Assembly: GCA_963825255.1 (NCBI GenBank)
Contig: CAWGSF010000009.1
Span: forward strand, 992,001 to 1,056,000
Source: JAIBJN01 sp963825255
GTDB taxonomy: Bacteria > Actinomycetota > Thermoleophilia > Gaiellales > Gaiellaceae
Direction of reading: 5' to 3'
Length of the DNA stretch: 64,000 nt
The notes beneath the pieces are model-generated. The model was not told the origin of the DNA. It did not search any database and saw only the letters and a program-made list of their open reading frames with translations. Positions 45,042 to 53,592 of this stretch are shown one piece after another; the stretch's first letter is position 1, and every line of letters starts with the position of its first letter. Both the position numbers and the translations under genes were made by a program.

Positions 45042-45129
45042 ACGCTAGCGCAGCGCACCAGCAGCCCTGGCTGATCGAGTCGAACGGGCGGGAGCCGGGG
45101 CCGTGCTGCCCGCCACGCCTGCCTAGAAT
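45042..45129. promoter_or_regulatory. Divergent leaderless promoters of pabB-like and murI
   Basis: Minus TAGCGT (45047-45042) ends 7 nt before GTG 45034. Plus TAGAAT (45124-45129) ends 7 nt before GTG 45137. About 75 bp lie between, enough for separate -35 regions. Confidence 0.5.
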
Positions 45130-45136
45130 CGAGCGG

Positions 45137-45955
45137 GTGGACGCGAGGCCGATCGGGATCTTCGACTCGGGCGCCGGGGGGCTCACCGTGCTGCACGAGT
45201 GCCTCGTGACGATGCCCAACGAGGACTTCGTCTACCTGGGCGACAGCGCCCGCTGCCCGTACGGCCCGAGGCCGCACGAGGAGATCCGGCGGTACGCGTA
45301 CGAGATCGCCTCGTACCTCGAGCAGAGCGGCGTGAAGCTCATCGTCGCCGCGTGCAACGCCGCCACGTCGGCCGCCCTGCCCGCTCTGCAGGAATCCCTC
45401 GCCGTGCCGATCGTGGGCGTGCTCGTCCCCGAGGCCCACGCCGCCGTCCAGGCGACGCGGAACCGGCGGATCGGCCTGCTGGCGACCGAGGCGACCGTGG
45501 CCAGCGGACGGTACGAGGAGGTCGTGCGCGCACTCGACGCGGGCGCGCAGGTCGTCTCCGTCGCCTGCCCGCGGCTCGTCCCGCTCATCGAGGCCGGAAA
45601 CGTCGGGGCGGAGCTCGACGAGGCGGTGCGGGAGTATGCGGCGCCGCTCCGGGCCGCGGACGTGGACACGGTCATCCTCGGCTGCACCCACTACCCGATG
45701 ATCAGGCGCGTCTTCGAGCGCGTCTTCGGCCGCGGGACGACGCTCGTGTACTCCGCGGACGAGACCGCGCGCGAGGTGGCCGAGACCCTGGCGCGGAAGG
45801 GTGTCGGAAACGACGAGGGCCGGGTGGGCTCGATCCGGTTCCTGACCACAGGCGCCCCCGCGGAGTTCCAGGCGCTCGGGGAGCGCTTCCTCCAGCTGCC
45901 GATCCCCAGCGTCGAGCGGGTGACCGTCCGCGAGCTCGAGCTGGCGCTCTCATGA
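45137..45955 (+). CDS. murI: Glutamate racemase
   Basis: 272 residues. The Asp/Ser motif is GIFDSGAGGLTVLHE. The two catalytic cysteines are in VAACNAATSAALPAL and VILGCTHYPMIRRVF. YLGDSARCPYGPRPHEEIRR binds substrate. It supplies D-glutamate for peptidoglycan. GTG 45137 fits the TAGAAT box 7 nt upstream. It is the first gene of a plus-strand run with rph and rdgB, a common neighbourhood in actinobacteria. Confidence 0.95.
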   Translation: MDARPIGIFDSGAGGLTVLHECLVTMPNEDFVYLGDSARCPYGPRPHEEIRRYAYEIASYLEQSGVKLIVAACNAATSAALPALQESLAVPIVGVLVPEAHAAVQATRNRRIGLLATEATVASGRYEEVVRALDAGAQVVSVACPRLVPLIEAGNVGAELDEAVREYAAPLRAADVDTVILGCTHYPMIRRVFERVFGRGTTLVYSADETAREVAETLARKGVGNDEGRVGSIRFLTTGAPAEFQALGERFLQLPIPSVERVTVRELELALS

Positions 45956-45970
45956 CCTGTGCCAACGCCG

Positions 45971-46036
45971 CCGGGGCCACCCCGGACCACCACCCGCTTC
46001 GAGCGTATCGCCGGCGGGCGGGCGGGTGGCGCGCGG
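45971..46036. repeat. Dispersed intergenic repeat, copy 2
   Basis: Same element as 27179-27245: hairpin CCGGGG-CCA-CCCCGG, then ACCACCACCCG, TTCGAGCGTA and a terminal GGTGGCGCGCGG block. It lies between murI and rph on the same strand. The copies differ by one inserted base and a variable middle. Confidence 0.65.
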
Positions 46037-46058
46037 ACTGTGTCGAGACGGTGACGGG

Positions 46059-46754
46059 GTGAGCCGGGAGGGTCGCCGCGTCGACGAGCTCCGGCCGGTG
46101 GAGCTCGTCACCGACTTCGTCGAGCAGGCCGCCGGCTCGGCGCTCATCTCATTCGGACGGACGCGGGTCCTCTGCACGGCGAGCGTCGAGGACAGCGTGC
46201 CGCGCTGGCTCGTCGGCAGCGGCCGCGGGTGGCTGACGGCCGAGTACGGCATGCTGCCCGCCTCGACGGGCTCGCGGACGCCCCGGGAGGCGAGCGCCGG
46301 GAAGCAGAAGGGCAGGACGGTCGAGATCCAGCGGCTCCTCGGCCGCTCGCTGCGGGCCGTCTACGACCTCGGGAAGCTCGGCGAGCGCACGATCTGGATC
46401 GACTGCGACGTCCTCCAGGCGGACGGAGGAACCCGCACCGCGGCCATCTCCGGGGCGTGGGTCGCGCTGACGCTCGCCGTGCGCCGTGCGGGGCTTCCCG
46501 AGCCGAGCGACCTCGTCGGGGCAGTGTCGGTCGGGATCGTCGACGGCGAGCGACGGCTCGATCTCGACTACGTCGAGGATGCGGGGGCGGAGGTGGACAT
46601 GAACGTCGTCATGACCGGCGACGGACGGCTGGTCGAGGTGCAGGCCACGGCCGAGCGGGTCGCGTTCACGCGGGCCGACCTCGACGCGCTCGTCGACCTC
46701 GCCGCGGCAGGGATCGCGGAGATCGGCGTCCGGCAGCGGGAGGCGGTCGCATAG
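46059..46754 (+). CDS. rph: Ribonuclease PH
   Basis: 231 residues, close to the usual 240. RPVELVTDFVEQAAGSALIS, TRVLCTASVEDSVPRWLVGS, LTAEYGMLPASTGSRTPREA, RTIWIDCDVLQADGGTRTAA and the catalytic VDMNVVMTGDGRLVEVQATAE. It trims tRNA 3' ends by phosphorolysis. GTG 46059 starts VSREGRRVDELRP; no Shine-Dalgarno is obvious. It follows the intergenic repeat. Confidence 0.94.
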   Translation: MSREGRRVDELRPVELVTDFVEQAAGSALISFGRTRVLCTASVEDSVPRWLVGSGRGWLTAEYGMLPASTGSRTPREASAGKQKGRTVEIQRLLGRSLRAVYDLGKLGERTIWIDCDVLQADGGTRTAAISGAWVALTLAVRRAGLPEPSDLVGAVSVGIVDGERRLDLDYVEDAGAEVDMNVVMTGDGRLVEVQATAERVAFTRADLDALVDLAAAGIAEIGVRQREAVA

Positions 46755-47434
46755 CCCCGGAGATCCACTGGGGCGAGATCCTCCTCCGGATCTGCGTCGC
46801 CGCCGCGCTCTGCGGCTCCATCGGCCTCGAGCGCGAGCTGCGGGAGCGGGCGGCGGGCCTCAGGACGCACATGCTCGTCGGCGTCGGCTCCGCCCTCTTC
46901 ACCATCGTCTCCGCCTACGGCTGGAGTGACTTCGAGTTCTCGGCGCGGTCGGGGGTCGTCTTCGACCCCACGCGGATCGCGGCGCAGATCGTCACCGGGA
47001 TCGGCTTCCTCGGGGCGGGCGCGATCATCCGCCAGGGGTTCGCCGTCCGCGGGCTGACGACCGCTGCGGCCCTGTGGGTGGTGGCCGCGATCGGGATGGC
47101 GGCCGGCGCGGGCTTCTACACCGCGGCAGTGATCACGACGGGCGTCGTCCTCGTCGGCCTGGGGCCGCTGCGCTGGATCGAGGGAGGAAGGCTGGCGCGC
47201 CTCGGTCGTGCCGGGCGAACCCTGGAGATCGATCTCACGCGCGAGCATCCCGTCACGGCGGCGCTCGCCGTCATCGACTCAAGCCCGGCGAGGGTCAGTC
47301 GCGTCGAGTTCGAGGAGGAGCGGGACGGCCGAAGTCTCCGCGTCCAGCTCGACGTCTACTTTCCGGCGGACGAGCGCCTCGTCGACGAGCTCGCGGCGCT
47401 CGAGGGAGTGCGCGGGGTCCGCTGGGGCGAGTGA
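46751..47434 (+). CDS. MgtC/SapB-family membrane protein
   Basis: About 227 residues. Four or five helices carry the MgtC signature ICVAAALCGSIGLERELRER, RTHMLVGVGSALFTIVSAYG, IGFLGAGAIIRQGFAVRGLT and TAAALWVVAAIGMAAGAGFY. A soluble ACT-like C-terminus ends in VRGVRWGE. The family modulates Mg2+ or ATP homeostasis. No ATG, GTG or TTG exists near the N-terminus; the frame could begin at ATA 46751, overlapping the rph stop (ATAG), or an indel hides the true start. The end overlaps rdgB (GTGA). Confidence 0.85.
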   Translation: MAPEIHWGEILLRICVAAALCGSIGLERELRERAAGLRTHMLVGVGSALFTIVSAYGWSDFEFSARSGVVFDPTRIAAQIVTGIGFLGAGAIIRQGFAVRGLTTAAALWVVAAIGMAAGAGFYTAAVITTGVVLVGLGPLRWIEGGRLARLGRAGRTLEIDLTREHPVTAALAVIDSSPARVSRVEFEEERDGRSLRVQLDVYFPADERLVDELAALEGVRGVRWGE

Positions 47435-48021
47435 AGGCCGTCCTCGTCTCGAAGAACGCGCACAAGGCCCGCGAGCTCGCCGTGCTCCTGCCCGGCTGGG
47501 AGATCGAGCCGATCGAGGTCGACGCCCTCCCCGAGGAGACCGGCGAGACCTTCTACGAGAACGCTTTCGCCAAGGCGAGCTTCGGCAGGGCGATCGCCGA
47601 GGGTGACGACTGGGTCCTGGGCGAGGACTCCGGCCTCGAGGTCGATGGCCTCGGCGGGCGACCGGGGATCTTCTCGGCCCGCTATGCCGGGTCCGGCGCG
47701 ACGGACGGAGAGAACGTCGCGAAGCTGCTCGCGGAGCTCGAGGGCATCGCCGGCGACGGCCGCCGCGCGCGCTACGTCTGCGAGCTCGTCGGCCTGGCGT
47801 CGGACGGAAGCGAACGTCGCGGGACGGGGACGCTCGAGGGCTGGATCGCCGAGGCCCCGCGCGGCTCGGCGGGGTTCGGGTACGACCCCGTGTTCGTGCC
47901 GGACGGGGAGGAGAGGACGGTTGCCGAGCTGGGGGACGCGTGGAAGGCGGAGCGGAGCCACCGCGCGGTCGCCGCGCGAAACCTGCTCGCGGCAGTAGGC
48001 AGCGGAGCCGCGGGGCGGTAG
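47431..48021 (+). CDS. rdgB: RdgB/HAM1 XTP/dITP diphosphatase
   Basis: 196 residues. AVLVSKNAHKARELAVLLPG, EETGETFYENAFAKASFGRA, VLGEDSGLEVDGLGGRPGIF and SARYAGSGATDGENVAKLL are the nucleotide-binding signatures. The end SAGFGYDPVFVPDGEERTVA is also typical. It hydrolyses non-canonical purine triphosphates. GTG start overlaps the MgtC-like gene's stop. The murI-rph-rdgB order is conserved in many genomes. Confidence 0.95.
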   Translation: MKAVLVSKNAHKARELAVLLPGWEIEPIEVDALPEETGETFYENAFAKASFGRAIAEGDDWVLGEDSGLEVDGLGGRPGIFSARYAGSGATDGENVAKLLAELEGIAGDGRRARYVCELVGLASDGSERRGTGTLEGWIAEAPRGSAGFGYDPVFVPDGEERTVAELGDAWKAERSHRAVAARNLLAAVGSGAAGR

Positions 48022-48030
48022 ATTCCGCGC

Positions 48031-48456
48031 ATGCAGCTGTTCTCGCACGACGACAAGGCCGACGCGCTCGGCCGCGCGCCGCTCTTCGCGAACCTCTCCC
48101 GCTCGGAGCTCGTCGAGCTCGCGAAGCGGACGGAGGACATGGAGGTCGAGGCGGGCAGGACCCTCGCCCGGGAGGGCGAGATCGGGCAGGAGTTCTTCGT
48201 CATCGTCGACGGCGAGGTCGTGGTCACGAAGGGTGGCGAGGAGGTCCGCCGGCTCGGCCCGGGCGACTTCTTCGGGGAGATCGCTCTCGTCTGGGAGTCG
48301 CCGCGCCGGACCGCGACCGTGACGGCGGAGATCCCGCTCCGGTTCTTCGTCCTCACGCGCCAGAACTTCCGCAGCCTGATCGCGCACCAGCCGGAGATCG
48401 AGGAGAAGGTGCTCGCGGCGCTCGAGGAGCGCGTCAAGGCGACGGAGGCTCACTAG
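48031..48456 (+). CDS. Cyclic nucleotide-binding domain protein
   Basis: 141 residues, one cNMP domain with no effector domain. LFANLSRSELVELAKRTEDM opens it, and the cassette LGPGDFFGEIALVWESPRRT keeps Gly-Glu but has an altered Arg-Ser-Ala end. ATG 48031 lies 6 nt after TAGATT, so it is probably leaderless. It is a second member of the type seen at 5433. The 3' end overlaps the convergent YihY-type gene by 23 bp. Confidence 0.85.
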   Translation: MQLFSHDDKADALGRAPLFANLSRSELVELAKRTEDMEVEAGRTLAREGEIGQEFFVIVDGEVVVTKGGEEVRRLGPGDFFGEIALVWESPRRTATVTAEIPLRFFVLTRQNFRSLIAHQPEIEEKVLAALEERVKATEAH

Positions 48457-49258
48457 CCGCAGCCATCGCGGGCGTCTCGGTCGCGCCGCGGCGACCTGGC
48501 CCCAGCCACCAGTTGACCTCGGCTCCGAACACGAGGATGTTCGCCATCAGGTAGAGCCAGACGAGCAGCAGGACGAGGCCGCCGTAGGCCTGGAGGGCGA
48601 TCAGCTCCCGGGAGAGGCGGACGAAGATCGGGAGGATCTGGAAGCTCGCCTGGAGGAACACGGCGGCGACGAGCGCGCCGGGGAGCGTCTCGCGCCAGGT
48701 CAGGATCGTGTTCGTGAGCAGGCGGTAGAGGCTCCACGTGAAGCCGACGAGGAGCCCGGTCGAGACCAGGAGGACGTACACGTACGAGACGGCGCCCTCG
48801 GCCACGCCGGCGCGCTGCACGAGCTCGACGCCGACCGAGCCGATGACGAGCGCGACGAAGAGCACGACGAGGAACCCGACGGTCAGGAGGAGGACGAAGC
48901 TCTTCTGCCTGATGAACGGGCGGTTGGGAAGCCCGTAGACGATGTTGAAGGCCGACTCGAGCACGCTGAAGAACCCGAGCGCCGCCCAGATCAGCCCGAT
49001 GCCGCCGATGAGAGAGAGTTCCCTCGCCTGCTCCTGGATCTCGGTCACGACGTCGAGCAGGTTCGACACCGAGCTCTCCGGGAAGGCCCGCTCCAGCTCC
49101 TCGATCAGGTAGCTCGACTCGTCCTGCTCGCCCGCGAACGCGAGCAGCGAGAGCGAGAGGAAGAGGAGCGGTACGAAGGCCAGGATCGCGAAGTACGCGA
49201 TCATCGCCGCGAGGTGCGTGCCCCGGTCAGCGAGGAACTTGCGGATGAGGGCATGCAC
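48434..49258 (-). CDS. YihY/BrkB-family inner-membrane protein
   Basis: 274 residues, six helices. DRGTHLAAMIAYFAILAFVP at the N-terminus and LIALQAYGGLVLLLVWLYLM with NILVFGAEVNWWLG at the C-terminus are canonical. GFFSVLESAFNIVYGLPNRP is also conserved. It is closer to the family consensus than the paralogue at 34949. GTG 49258 has TAGACT 9 nt upstream. Role unknown; an uptake or envelope function is usually proposed. Confidence 0.88.
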   Translation of the reverse strand: MHALIRKFLADRGTHLAAMIAYFAILAFVPLLFLSLSLLAFAGEQDESSYLIEELERAFPESSVSNLLDVVTEIQEQARELSLIGGIGLIWAALGFFSVLESAFNIVYGLPNRPFIRQKSFVLLLTVGFLVVLFVALVIGSVGVELVQRAGVAEGAVSYVYVLLVSTGLLVGFTWSLYRLLTNTILTWRETLPGALVAAVFLQASFQILPIFVRLSRELIALQAYGGLVLLLVWLYLMANILVFGAEVNWWLGPGRRGATETPAMAAASEPPSP

Positions 49259-49298
49259 GAGGGGATGAGTCTACGGCGGTGTGTTAGGTTTGCCGGCG

Positions 49299-49733
49299 GT
49301 GGAGGCAGCGCAGGCGCTAGCCGATCTCGTCGAGATCTCGTCGCAGATCGAATCGGCCGTGCTCGCGAAGTCCGACGGCAGCGTCCTCGCCTCGACCCTG
49401 GCCGACGAGGAGCGCAGCCAGGCCGTCATCCGGGAGGCGCTCGACCTCGTCGGCGGCGACGGGAACCCGACCCAGGTGGAGGCGATCCTCCCCGAGGGCT
49501 GCGTGTTCGTCGTGCGTGACGACGAGCGGCTCGTCGTCGCCGTGACCGGCCGCGACCCGACCTCGGGCCTCGTGTTCTACGACCTGAAGACCTGTCTCCG
49601 GCTCGCGGGCGAGGAGCCCGAGGCAGTCGAGGAGGCCGCGGCTCCCAGGCGGCGGCGCAAGAAGGAGGAGCCGGCCGAGCCGGAGCCGGCCCAGGCGAAG
49701 GCGGCCGAGGAGGCCCCGGATGGCGAAGGGTAA
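49299..49733 (+). CDS. Roadblock/LC7-like domain protein
   Basis: 144 residues. The first 110 have a roadblock/LC7-like pattern: LADLVEISSQIESAVLAKSD, GSVLASTLADEERSQAVIRE, RLVVAVTGRDPTSGLVFYDL. The last 35 residues are a charged Ala/Glu/Pro tail (RRRRKKEEPAEPEPAQAK). In bacteria such proteins partner small GTPases or polarity systems, but none is adjacent. GTG 49299 is supported by TAGGTT 8 nt upstream. The next gene starts inside it. Confidence 0.72.
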   Translation: MEAAQALADLVEISSQIESAVLAKSDGSVLASTLADEERSQAVIREALDLVGGDGNPTQVEAILPEGCVFVVRDDERLVVAVTGRDPTSGLVFYDLKTCLRLAGEEPEAVEEAAAPRRRRKKEEPAEPEPAQAKAAEEAPDGEG

Positions 49734-49929
49734 GTTCGCCGCCGTGGCCGTGGCGGTCGGGTCGGCCCTCGGAGCCGCCGCCATCTGGCGCCGCCGGTCG
49801 GGGAAGGGGGCCGAGCGCGTCGAGGTCTACTACGCCGACGGCTCGATGGTGACGTTCCCGGAGGGCTCCGACGAGGCGGCCCGCCTGCTCCCCGTCGCCC
49901 GCCGGGTTCTCTGGCAGGCGCGGAGCTGA
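49720..49929 (+). CDS. Small hypothetical protein with N-terminal hydrophobic segment
   Basis: 69 residues: MAKGKFAAVAVAVGSALGAA is a short membrane or signal-like segment. RRRSGKGAERVEVYYADGSM and a helical end follow. No known family. ATG lies 14 nt inside the upstream gene, indicating coupling. The stop overlaps the pyrE CTG (CTGA). Confidence 0.65.
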   Translation: MAKGKFAAVAVAVGSALGAAAIWRRRSGKGAERVEVYYADGSMVTFPEGSDEAARLLPVARRVLWQARS

Positions 49930-50465
49930 GCTCCCTCACGGACGCCGAGCTCGCCCGGCGGATCCGCGAGCACGCGTACCTGGAGGGCGATTTCGTCCTC
50001 CGCTCCGGCAAGCGCTCGCGCTACTACCTCGACAAGTACCGCTTCGAGACCCGGCCCGACCTGCTCGCCGCCCTCGGCGAGCGGCTCGCCGCGCGGATCC
50101 GCGAGGTCGCGCCGGCGGCTGTCCGCATCGCCGGGCCCGAGCTCGGGGCGATCGCGCTCGCCGCGTCGGCCTCCCTCTCGTCCGGCCTTCCGTTCCTGAT
50201 CGTGCGGAAGGAGGCCAAGGAGTACGGCACCGAGCGGCAGCTCGAGGGCGAGTTCGCGCCGGGCGAGCAGGTGTGCCTCGTCGAGGACGTCGTCACGTCG
50301 GGCGGGGCCGCCGCCGAGGCTGTCGGCGCCCTGCGGGCGGCGGGTCTCGAGTGCGACGCGGCGGTCTGCGTCGTCGATCGCGAGGAGGGCGGGGAGGACA
50401 CTCTGGCCCGGGCCGGGGTCCAGCTGCACGCGCTCTTCCGCGCGCGAGACGTCCTGAGCGCCTGA
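49926..50465 (+). CDS. pyrE: Orotate phosphoribosyltransferase
   Basis: 179 residues. The N-terminus ELARRIREHAYLEGDFVLRS and SGKRSRYYLDKYRFETRPDL are family-typical. The PRPP loop is VCLVEDVVTSGGAAAEAVGA, and FLIVRKEAKEYGTERQLEGE holds the flexible-loop Lys residues. It makes OMP from orotate. There is no ATG, GTG or TTG before residue 92 of this frame. CTG at 49926, overlapping the upstream TGA, is the only sensible start. pyrF lies 2.2 kb downstream. Confidence 0.92.
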   Translation: MSSLTDAELARRIREHAYLEGDFVLRSGKRSRYYLDKYRFETRPDLLAALGERLAARIREVAPAAVRIAGPELGAIALAASASLSSGLPFLIVRKEAKEYGTERQLEGEFAPGEQVCLVEDVVTSGGAAAEAVGALRAAGLECDAAVCVVDREEGGEDTLARAGVQLHALFRARDVLSA

Positions 50466-50487
50466 AAAGACCCGCAAACCCGCATCG

Positions 50488-50517
50488 TTGCTTGATATCA
50501 ATCCACTCTGTTAGGGT
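50488..50517 (+). promoter_or_regulatory. Promoter of the HU gene
   Basis: TTGCTT (50488-50493) and TTAGGG/TAGGGT (50511-50517) with a 17-18 bp spacer. This gives a leader of about 40 nt that contains GGAAGGAGAGG before GTG 50563. Confidence 0.55.
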
Positions 50518-50562
50518 GTTTCCCGGTTCCCCAGTCAGCAGAGTGGACGGAAGGAGAGGGCA

Positions 50563-50841
50563 GTGGCAACGAAGGCCGAGTTCATCGACATGGTGGCGGA
50601 CAAGAGCGGACTAACCAAGCGGGATGCCACCAAGGCGGTCGACGCGTTTCTCGACTCCGTGACCGAATCGCTCAAGAACGGCGACTCCGTGTCCTTCACA
50701 GGCTTCGGCAAGTTTTCCCCGCAGCAGCGTGCAGCGCGGCAGGGCGTCAATCCGCGCACGGGCGAGCGGGTGCAGATCCCGGCGGCGACCGTGCCCAAGT
50801 TCTCCGCAGGCAGCCAGCTCAAGGCGGCGCTCCGCCGCTAG
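50563..50841 (+). CDS. HU-family DNA-binding protein
   Basis: 92 residues: ATKAEFIDMVADKSGLTKRD, AFLDSVTESLKNGDSVSFTG, FGKFSPQQRAARQGVNPRTG and VPKFSAGSQLKAALR. This is the complete HU fold, without the Lys/Ala-rich tail of mycobacterial HupB. It bends DNA and compacts the nucleoid. GTG start with a strong ribosome site AAGGAGAGG. A strong hairpin follows the gene. Confidence 0.96.
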   Translation: MATKAEFIDMVADKSGLTKRDATKAVDAFLDSVTESLKNGDSVSFTGFGKFSPQQRAARQGVNPRTGERVQIPAATVPKFSAGSQLKAALRR

Positions 50842-50863
50842 CTCTCCTTCCTTTTTGGCGTCA

Positions 50864-50889
50864 GCGAGGGCCGCGCGAGCGGCCCTCGC
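50864..50889. terminator. Intrinsic-type hairpin after the HU gene
   Basis: GCGAGGGCCGC (50864-50874), loop GCGA, GCGGCCCTCGC (50879-50889): a perfect 11-bp GC stem without a U-tract, 23 bp beyond the HU stop. It probably ends that highly expressed transcript. Confidence 0.7.
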
Positions 50890-50905
50890 GTCGTCCCCGG
50901 GGCCA

Positions 50906-50935
50906 TTGACGCACGAACGTATGTTCGCCTACCAT
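50906..50935 (+). promoter_or_regulatory. Promoter of the exonuclease gene
   Basis: TTGACG (50906-50911), 18-bp spacer, TACCAT (50930-50935), then GTG 50943 after 7 nt. Both hexamers are good matches, and the start is leaderless. Confidence 0.65.
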
Positions 50936-50942
50936 CGAGGGG

Positions 50943-52625
50943 GTGCAGCTCGCGTTCGACGCCGCCGACCGACTCGTCGAGCTCGTCGAGGAGCGGCGCG
51001 GGCCCGTCGCCGTCGAGGACGCCGCCCGCACGCTCTTCGCCCTCGCCCGGGCACCCGCAGGGCTCGCGCGCAGCCTCCTCGAGGACGTCGTCGCGGGCGA
51101 CGCGCGGCTGACCTGGACGGGGGCGTGCGTCGGGCTCGCCGAGCCGCCGGGGATCGATCTCCCCCTCGAGGCCGCCCGCTTCGTCGTCGTCGACCTCGAG
51201 ACGACGGGGCTCCGGCCCGCCTCGGCTGCCATCTGCGAGATCGGAGCCGTCCGGATCGAGGCCCTGCTGCCCGCGGGGACGTTCCAGACCTTCGTCGACC
51301 CCGGCGTCCCCCTGCCGCCCGTGGTCGCCGGGCTGACCGGGATCGCCGACGCCGATCTCCGCCGCGCGCCGCGGGCGGGGGTGGCGGTCGACAGCTTCCT
51401 GCGCTTCGCAGGCGAGGGCGCGGCGATCGTCGCCCACAACGCGCGTTTCGACCTCGCGTTCCTCGACCGCGAGGTCGAGATCCTCACCGGCCGCCGCCTG
51501 GCCGCGCCGGTGATCGACACCGTCGGCCTCTCCAGGCGCCTCCTCGCCGGCCGGGTCGCCCGGCACGGGCTGGCAGCGCTCGCGTCCTTCTTCGGGACGT
51601 CGGTCGAGCCGTGCCATCGGGCGCTGCCGGACGCCCAGGCGACCGCCGAGATCCTCGTGGCGCTGCTCGGCCTGGCGCAGGAGCGCGGGGCGAGGACCGT
51701 CGCCGATCTCGTCACCCTCTCGGCTCCCCGCCGCCGGCGCGTCTACGAGAAGCGCTCCCTCGTCTTCGGCGCTCCCGCACGCCCCGGCGTCTACCTCTTC
51801 CGGGACGCCCGCGACCAGGTTCTCTACGTCGGGAGGGCGCGCGATCTCAGGGCGCGCCTCCGTTCGTACTTCCGGTCCGAGCGCCAGCGCCCCGCCGTCG
51901 AGGCCGCTCTCGGCGCGGTCGAGCGGGTCGAGTGGCGGGAGCTCGGATCGGAGCTCGAGGCCGCCCTCGAGGAGCTCCGGCTGATCCGGGAGCTCCGGCC
52001 GCCGGCCAACGCCCGCGGCAAGCGGGGCGACCGGGCGGTCTACCTGCGCAGGCGGGGCGAGGGCTTCGTCGTGTCCTCGCGGCCGGGACCGCTCGGCCCG
52101 ATTCGAAGCCGCCGCCGGGCCGAGAGAGCGGCGCGGGCGCTCGACGGCGCAAGCGAGGACGAGGTCTCCCGCCTGACCGCCGGCGGCCCTCTGCCCCGGT
52201 TGCGCGCGAGGCTGCGGGACCTGGCCGAGTGCCTCCGGTACGAGGACGCCGCACGGCTCCGCGACCGCATACGCGCGCTCGAGGAGGTCGTCCGGGAGCT
52301 CGCGGTCCTCGAGCGCCTCCGTGCGGCCGAGCTGTGCCTTCTCGCCCCGGCCGCCGAGCCGGGCTTCCGCCGCGCGGTCTTCGTCGCCCGGGGGAGGGTC
52401 GTCGACGCGCGCACAATTCCGTCGGGGGCGGGGGCGGCGCTCGAGGTACGCGCCGGCGTCGCGGCCGCGCGGCGTTCCGAGCCGTCCCTCGCCGCGACCG
52501 ACGCCGAGGAGCTTCTCCTCCTCGACTCCTTCCTTCGGCGGCCTCCGCCCGAGCTCCTCGTCGCGCCACTGGACGAGGCCGGGATCCTCGCTGCGCTCGT
52601 GGATCCGCGCACCGCAGTCGCCTGA
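50943..52625 (+). CDS. DEDDh exonuclease fused to GIY-YIG (UvrC/Cho-like) and UVR segments
   Basis: 560 residues. An N-terminal region of about 75 residues precedes an exonuclease domain with ARFVVVDLETTGLRPASAAI (Asp-x-Glu), VAHNARFDLAFLDREVEILT and CHRALPDAQATAEILVALLG (the DEDDh His/Asp). At about 280 a GIY-YIG domain begins: PGVYLFRDARDQVLYVGRAR. A UVR-like LRDLAECLRYEDAARLRDRI lies near 430. This architecture is known from actinobacteria and combines proofreading-type exonuclease with a UvrC-like incision domain, presumably in DNA repair. Confidence 0.92.
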   Translation: MQLAFDAADRLVELVEERRGPVAVEDAARTLFALARAPAGLARSLLEDVVAGDARLTWTGACVGLAEPPGIDLPLEAARFVVVDLETTGLRPASAAICEIGAVRIEALLPAGTFQTFVDPGVPLPPVVAGLTGIADADLRRAPRAGVAVDSFLRFAGEGAAIVAHNARFDLAFLDREVEILTGRRLAAPVIDTVGLSRRLLAGRVARHGLAALASFFGTSVEPCHRALPDAQATAEILVALLGLAQERGARTVADLVTLSAPRRRRVYEKRSLVFGAPARPGVYLFRDARDQVLYVGRARDLRARLRSYFRSERQRPAVEAALGAVERVEWRELGSELEAALEELRLIRELRPPANARGKRGDRAVYLRRRGEGFVVSSRPGPLGPIRSRRRAERAARALDGASEDEVSRLTAGGPLPRLRARLRDLAECLRYEDAARLRDRIRALEEVVRELAVLERLRAAELCLLAPAAEPGFRRAVFVARGRVVDARTIPSGAGAALEVRAGVAAARRSEPSLAATDAEELLLLDSFLRRPPPELLVAPLDEAGILAALVDPRTAVA

Positions 52626-52656
52626 CCGCCGGGACGCAGGCTACTAATCTCCCTGT

Positions 52657-53592
52657 ATGCCGCAGGAAGTCGAGGCCGGAGTGCGCCTGTCCACGACGGC
52701 CGTGACGTTCGGCGACCGGGTCGCGGAGGCCGTCGACCGGAAACGGAGCCAGCTCCTCGTGGGGCTCGACCCGCGGCCTGAGCTCCTGCCCGTGGAGCTC
52801 CGCGGGGACATCTACCGGAGCCGGGCCTCGGCGGCGGACGCGGTCGCCCGCTTCTGCCGGGGACTCGTGGACGCCGTCGCGCCGTACGTCGTCGGGGTGA
52901 AGGCGCAGGTGGCGTGCTTCGAGACGCTCGGGGCCGACGGCATGAGGGCCTTCGAGGAGGTCTGCGACTACGCCCGCGCCGCGGGCCTCCTGGTCGTGGC
53001 CGACGGCAAGCGCGGCGACATCGGCTCCACGGCCCGCGCGTACGCCGACGCCTACCTCGAGCTGCGCGAGGACGACCCCGCGCCCGTGGACGCGCTCACC
53101 GTGAACCCGTACCTCGGCAGCGACTCGGTCGAGCCCTTCGTCGCCGCCTGCCGCCGCGCGGGCACCGGGATCTTCTGCCTCGTGAAGACGTCGAACGCCG
53201 GCAGCGCCGACATCCAGGACGCCGTGCTCTCCGACGGCCGCCCCGTCTGGCACCTCGTCGCCGAGCTCGTGAGCGCGTGGGGCGAGGACCTCGTCGGCGA
53301 GCGCGGGCTCTCGAGCGTCGGCGCGGTCGTCGGCGCGACGTATCCGCGCGCGGTCGCCGAGGCGAGGAGGCTGATGCCGCAGGCGATCCTCCTGCTCCCG
53401 GGCATCGGCGCCCAGGGCGCGACGCCCGCCGACGTGGCGCGCGCGTTCACGAGCGGGCCGGCGAGCGCCCTCGTGCCCGTCTCGCGGTCGGTGATCTACG
53501 CGTTTCGCGTTGCCGGCGCGGACTGGCGCAAGGCGGCCGCCGCGGAGTCGGCCCGCCTCCGCGACGAGGTCTGGGGGGCGTCCGGCTGGTGA
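52657..53592 (+). CDS. pyrF: Orotidine 5'-phosphate decarboxylase (type 2)
   Basis: 311 residues, the longer type 2 form common in actinobacteria. QLLVGLDPRPELLPVELRGD, VKAQVACFETLGADGMRAFE, catalytic LVVADGKRGDIGSTARAYA (Lys-Asp tetrad), VNPYLGSDSVEPFVAACRRA, LLPGIGAQGATPADVARAF. It converts OMP to UMP. ATG 52657 lies 8-9 nt after TACTAAT. The stop overlaps the next GTG (GTGA). Confidence 0.96.
   Translation: MPQEVEAGVRLSTTAVTFGDRVAEAVDRKRSQLLVGLDPRPELLPVELRGDIYRSRASAADAVARFCRGLVDAVAPYVVGVKAQVACFETLGADGMRAFEEVCDYARAAGLLVVADGKRGDIGSTARAYADAYLELREDDPAPVDALTVNPYLGSDSVEPFVAACRRAGTGIFCLVKTSNAGSADIQDAVLSDGRPVWHLVAELVSAWGEDLVGERGLSSVGAVVGATYPRAVAEARRLMPQAILLLPGIGAQGATPADVARAFTSGPASALVPVSRSVIYAFRVAGADWRKAAAAESARLRDEVWGASGW

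Noticed and set aside
50842..50942. Coding potential between the HU and exonuclease genes
   Set aside because: Explained by a terminator hairpin and a promoter; no start codon with signal.
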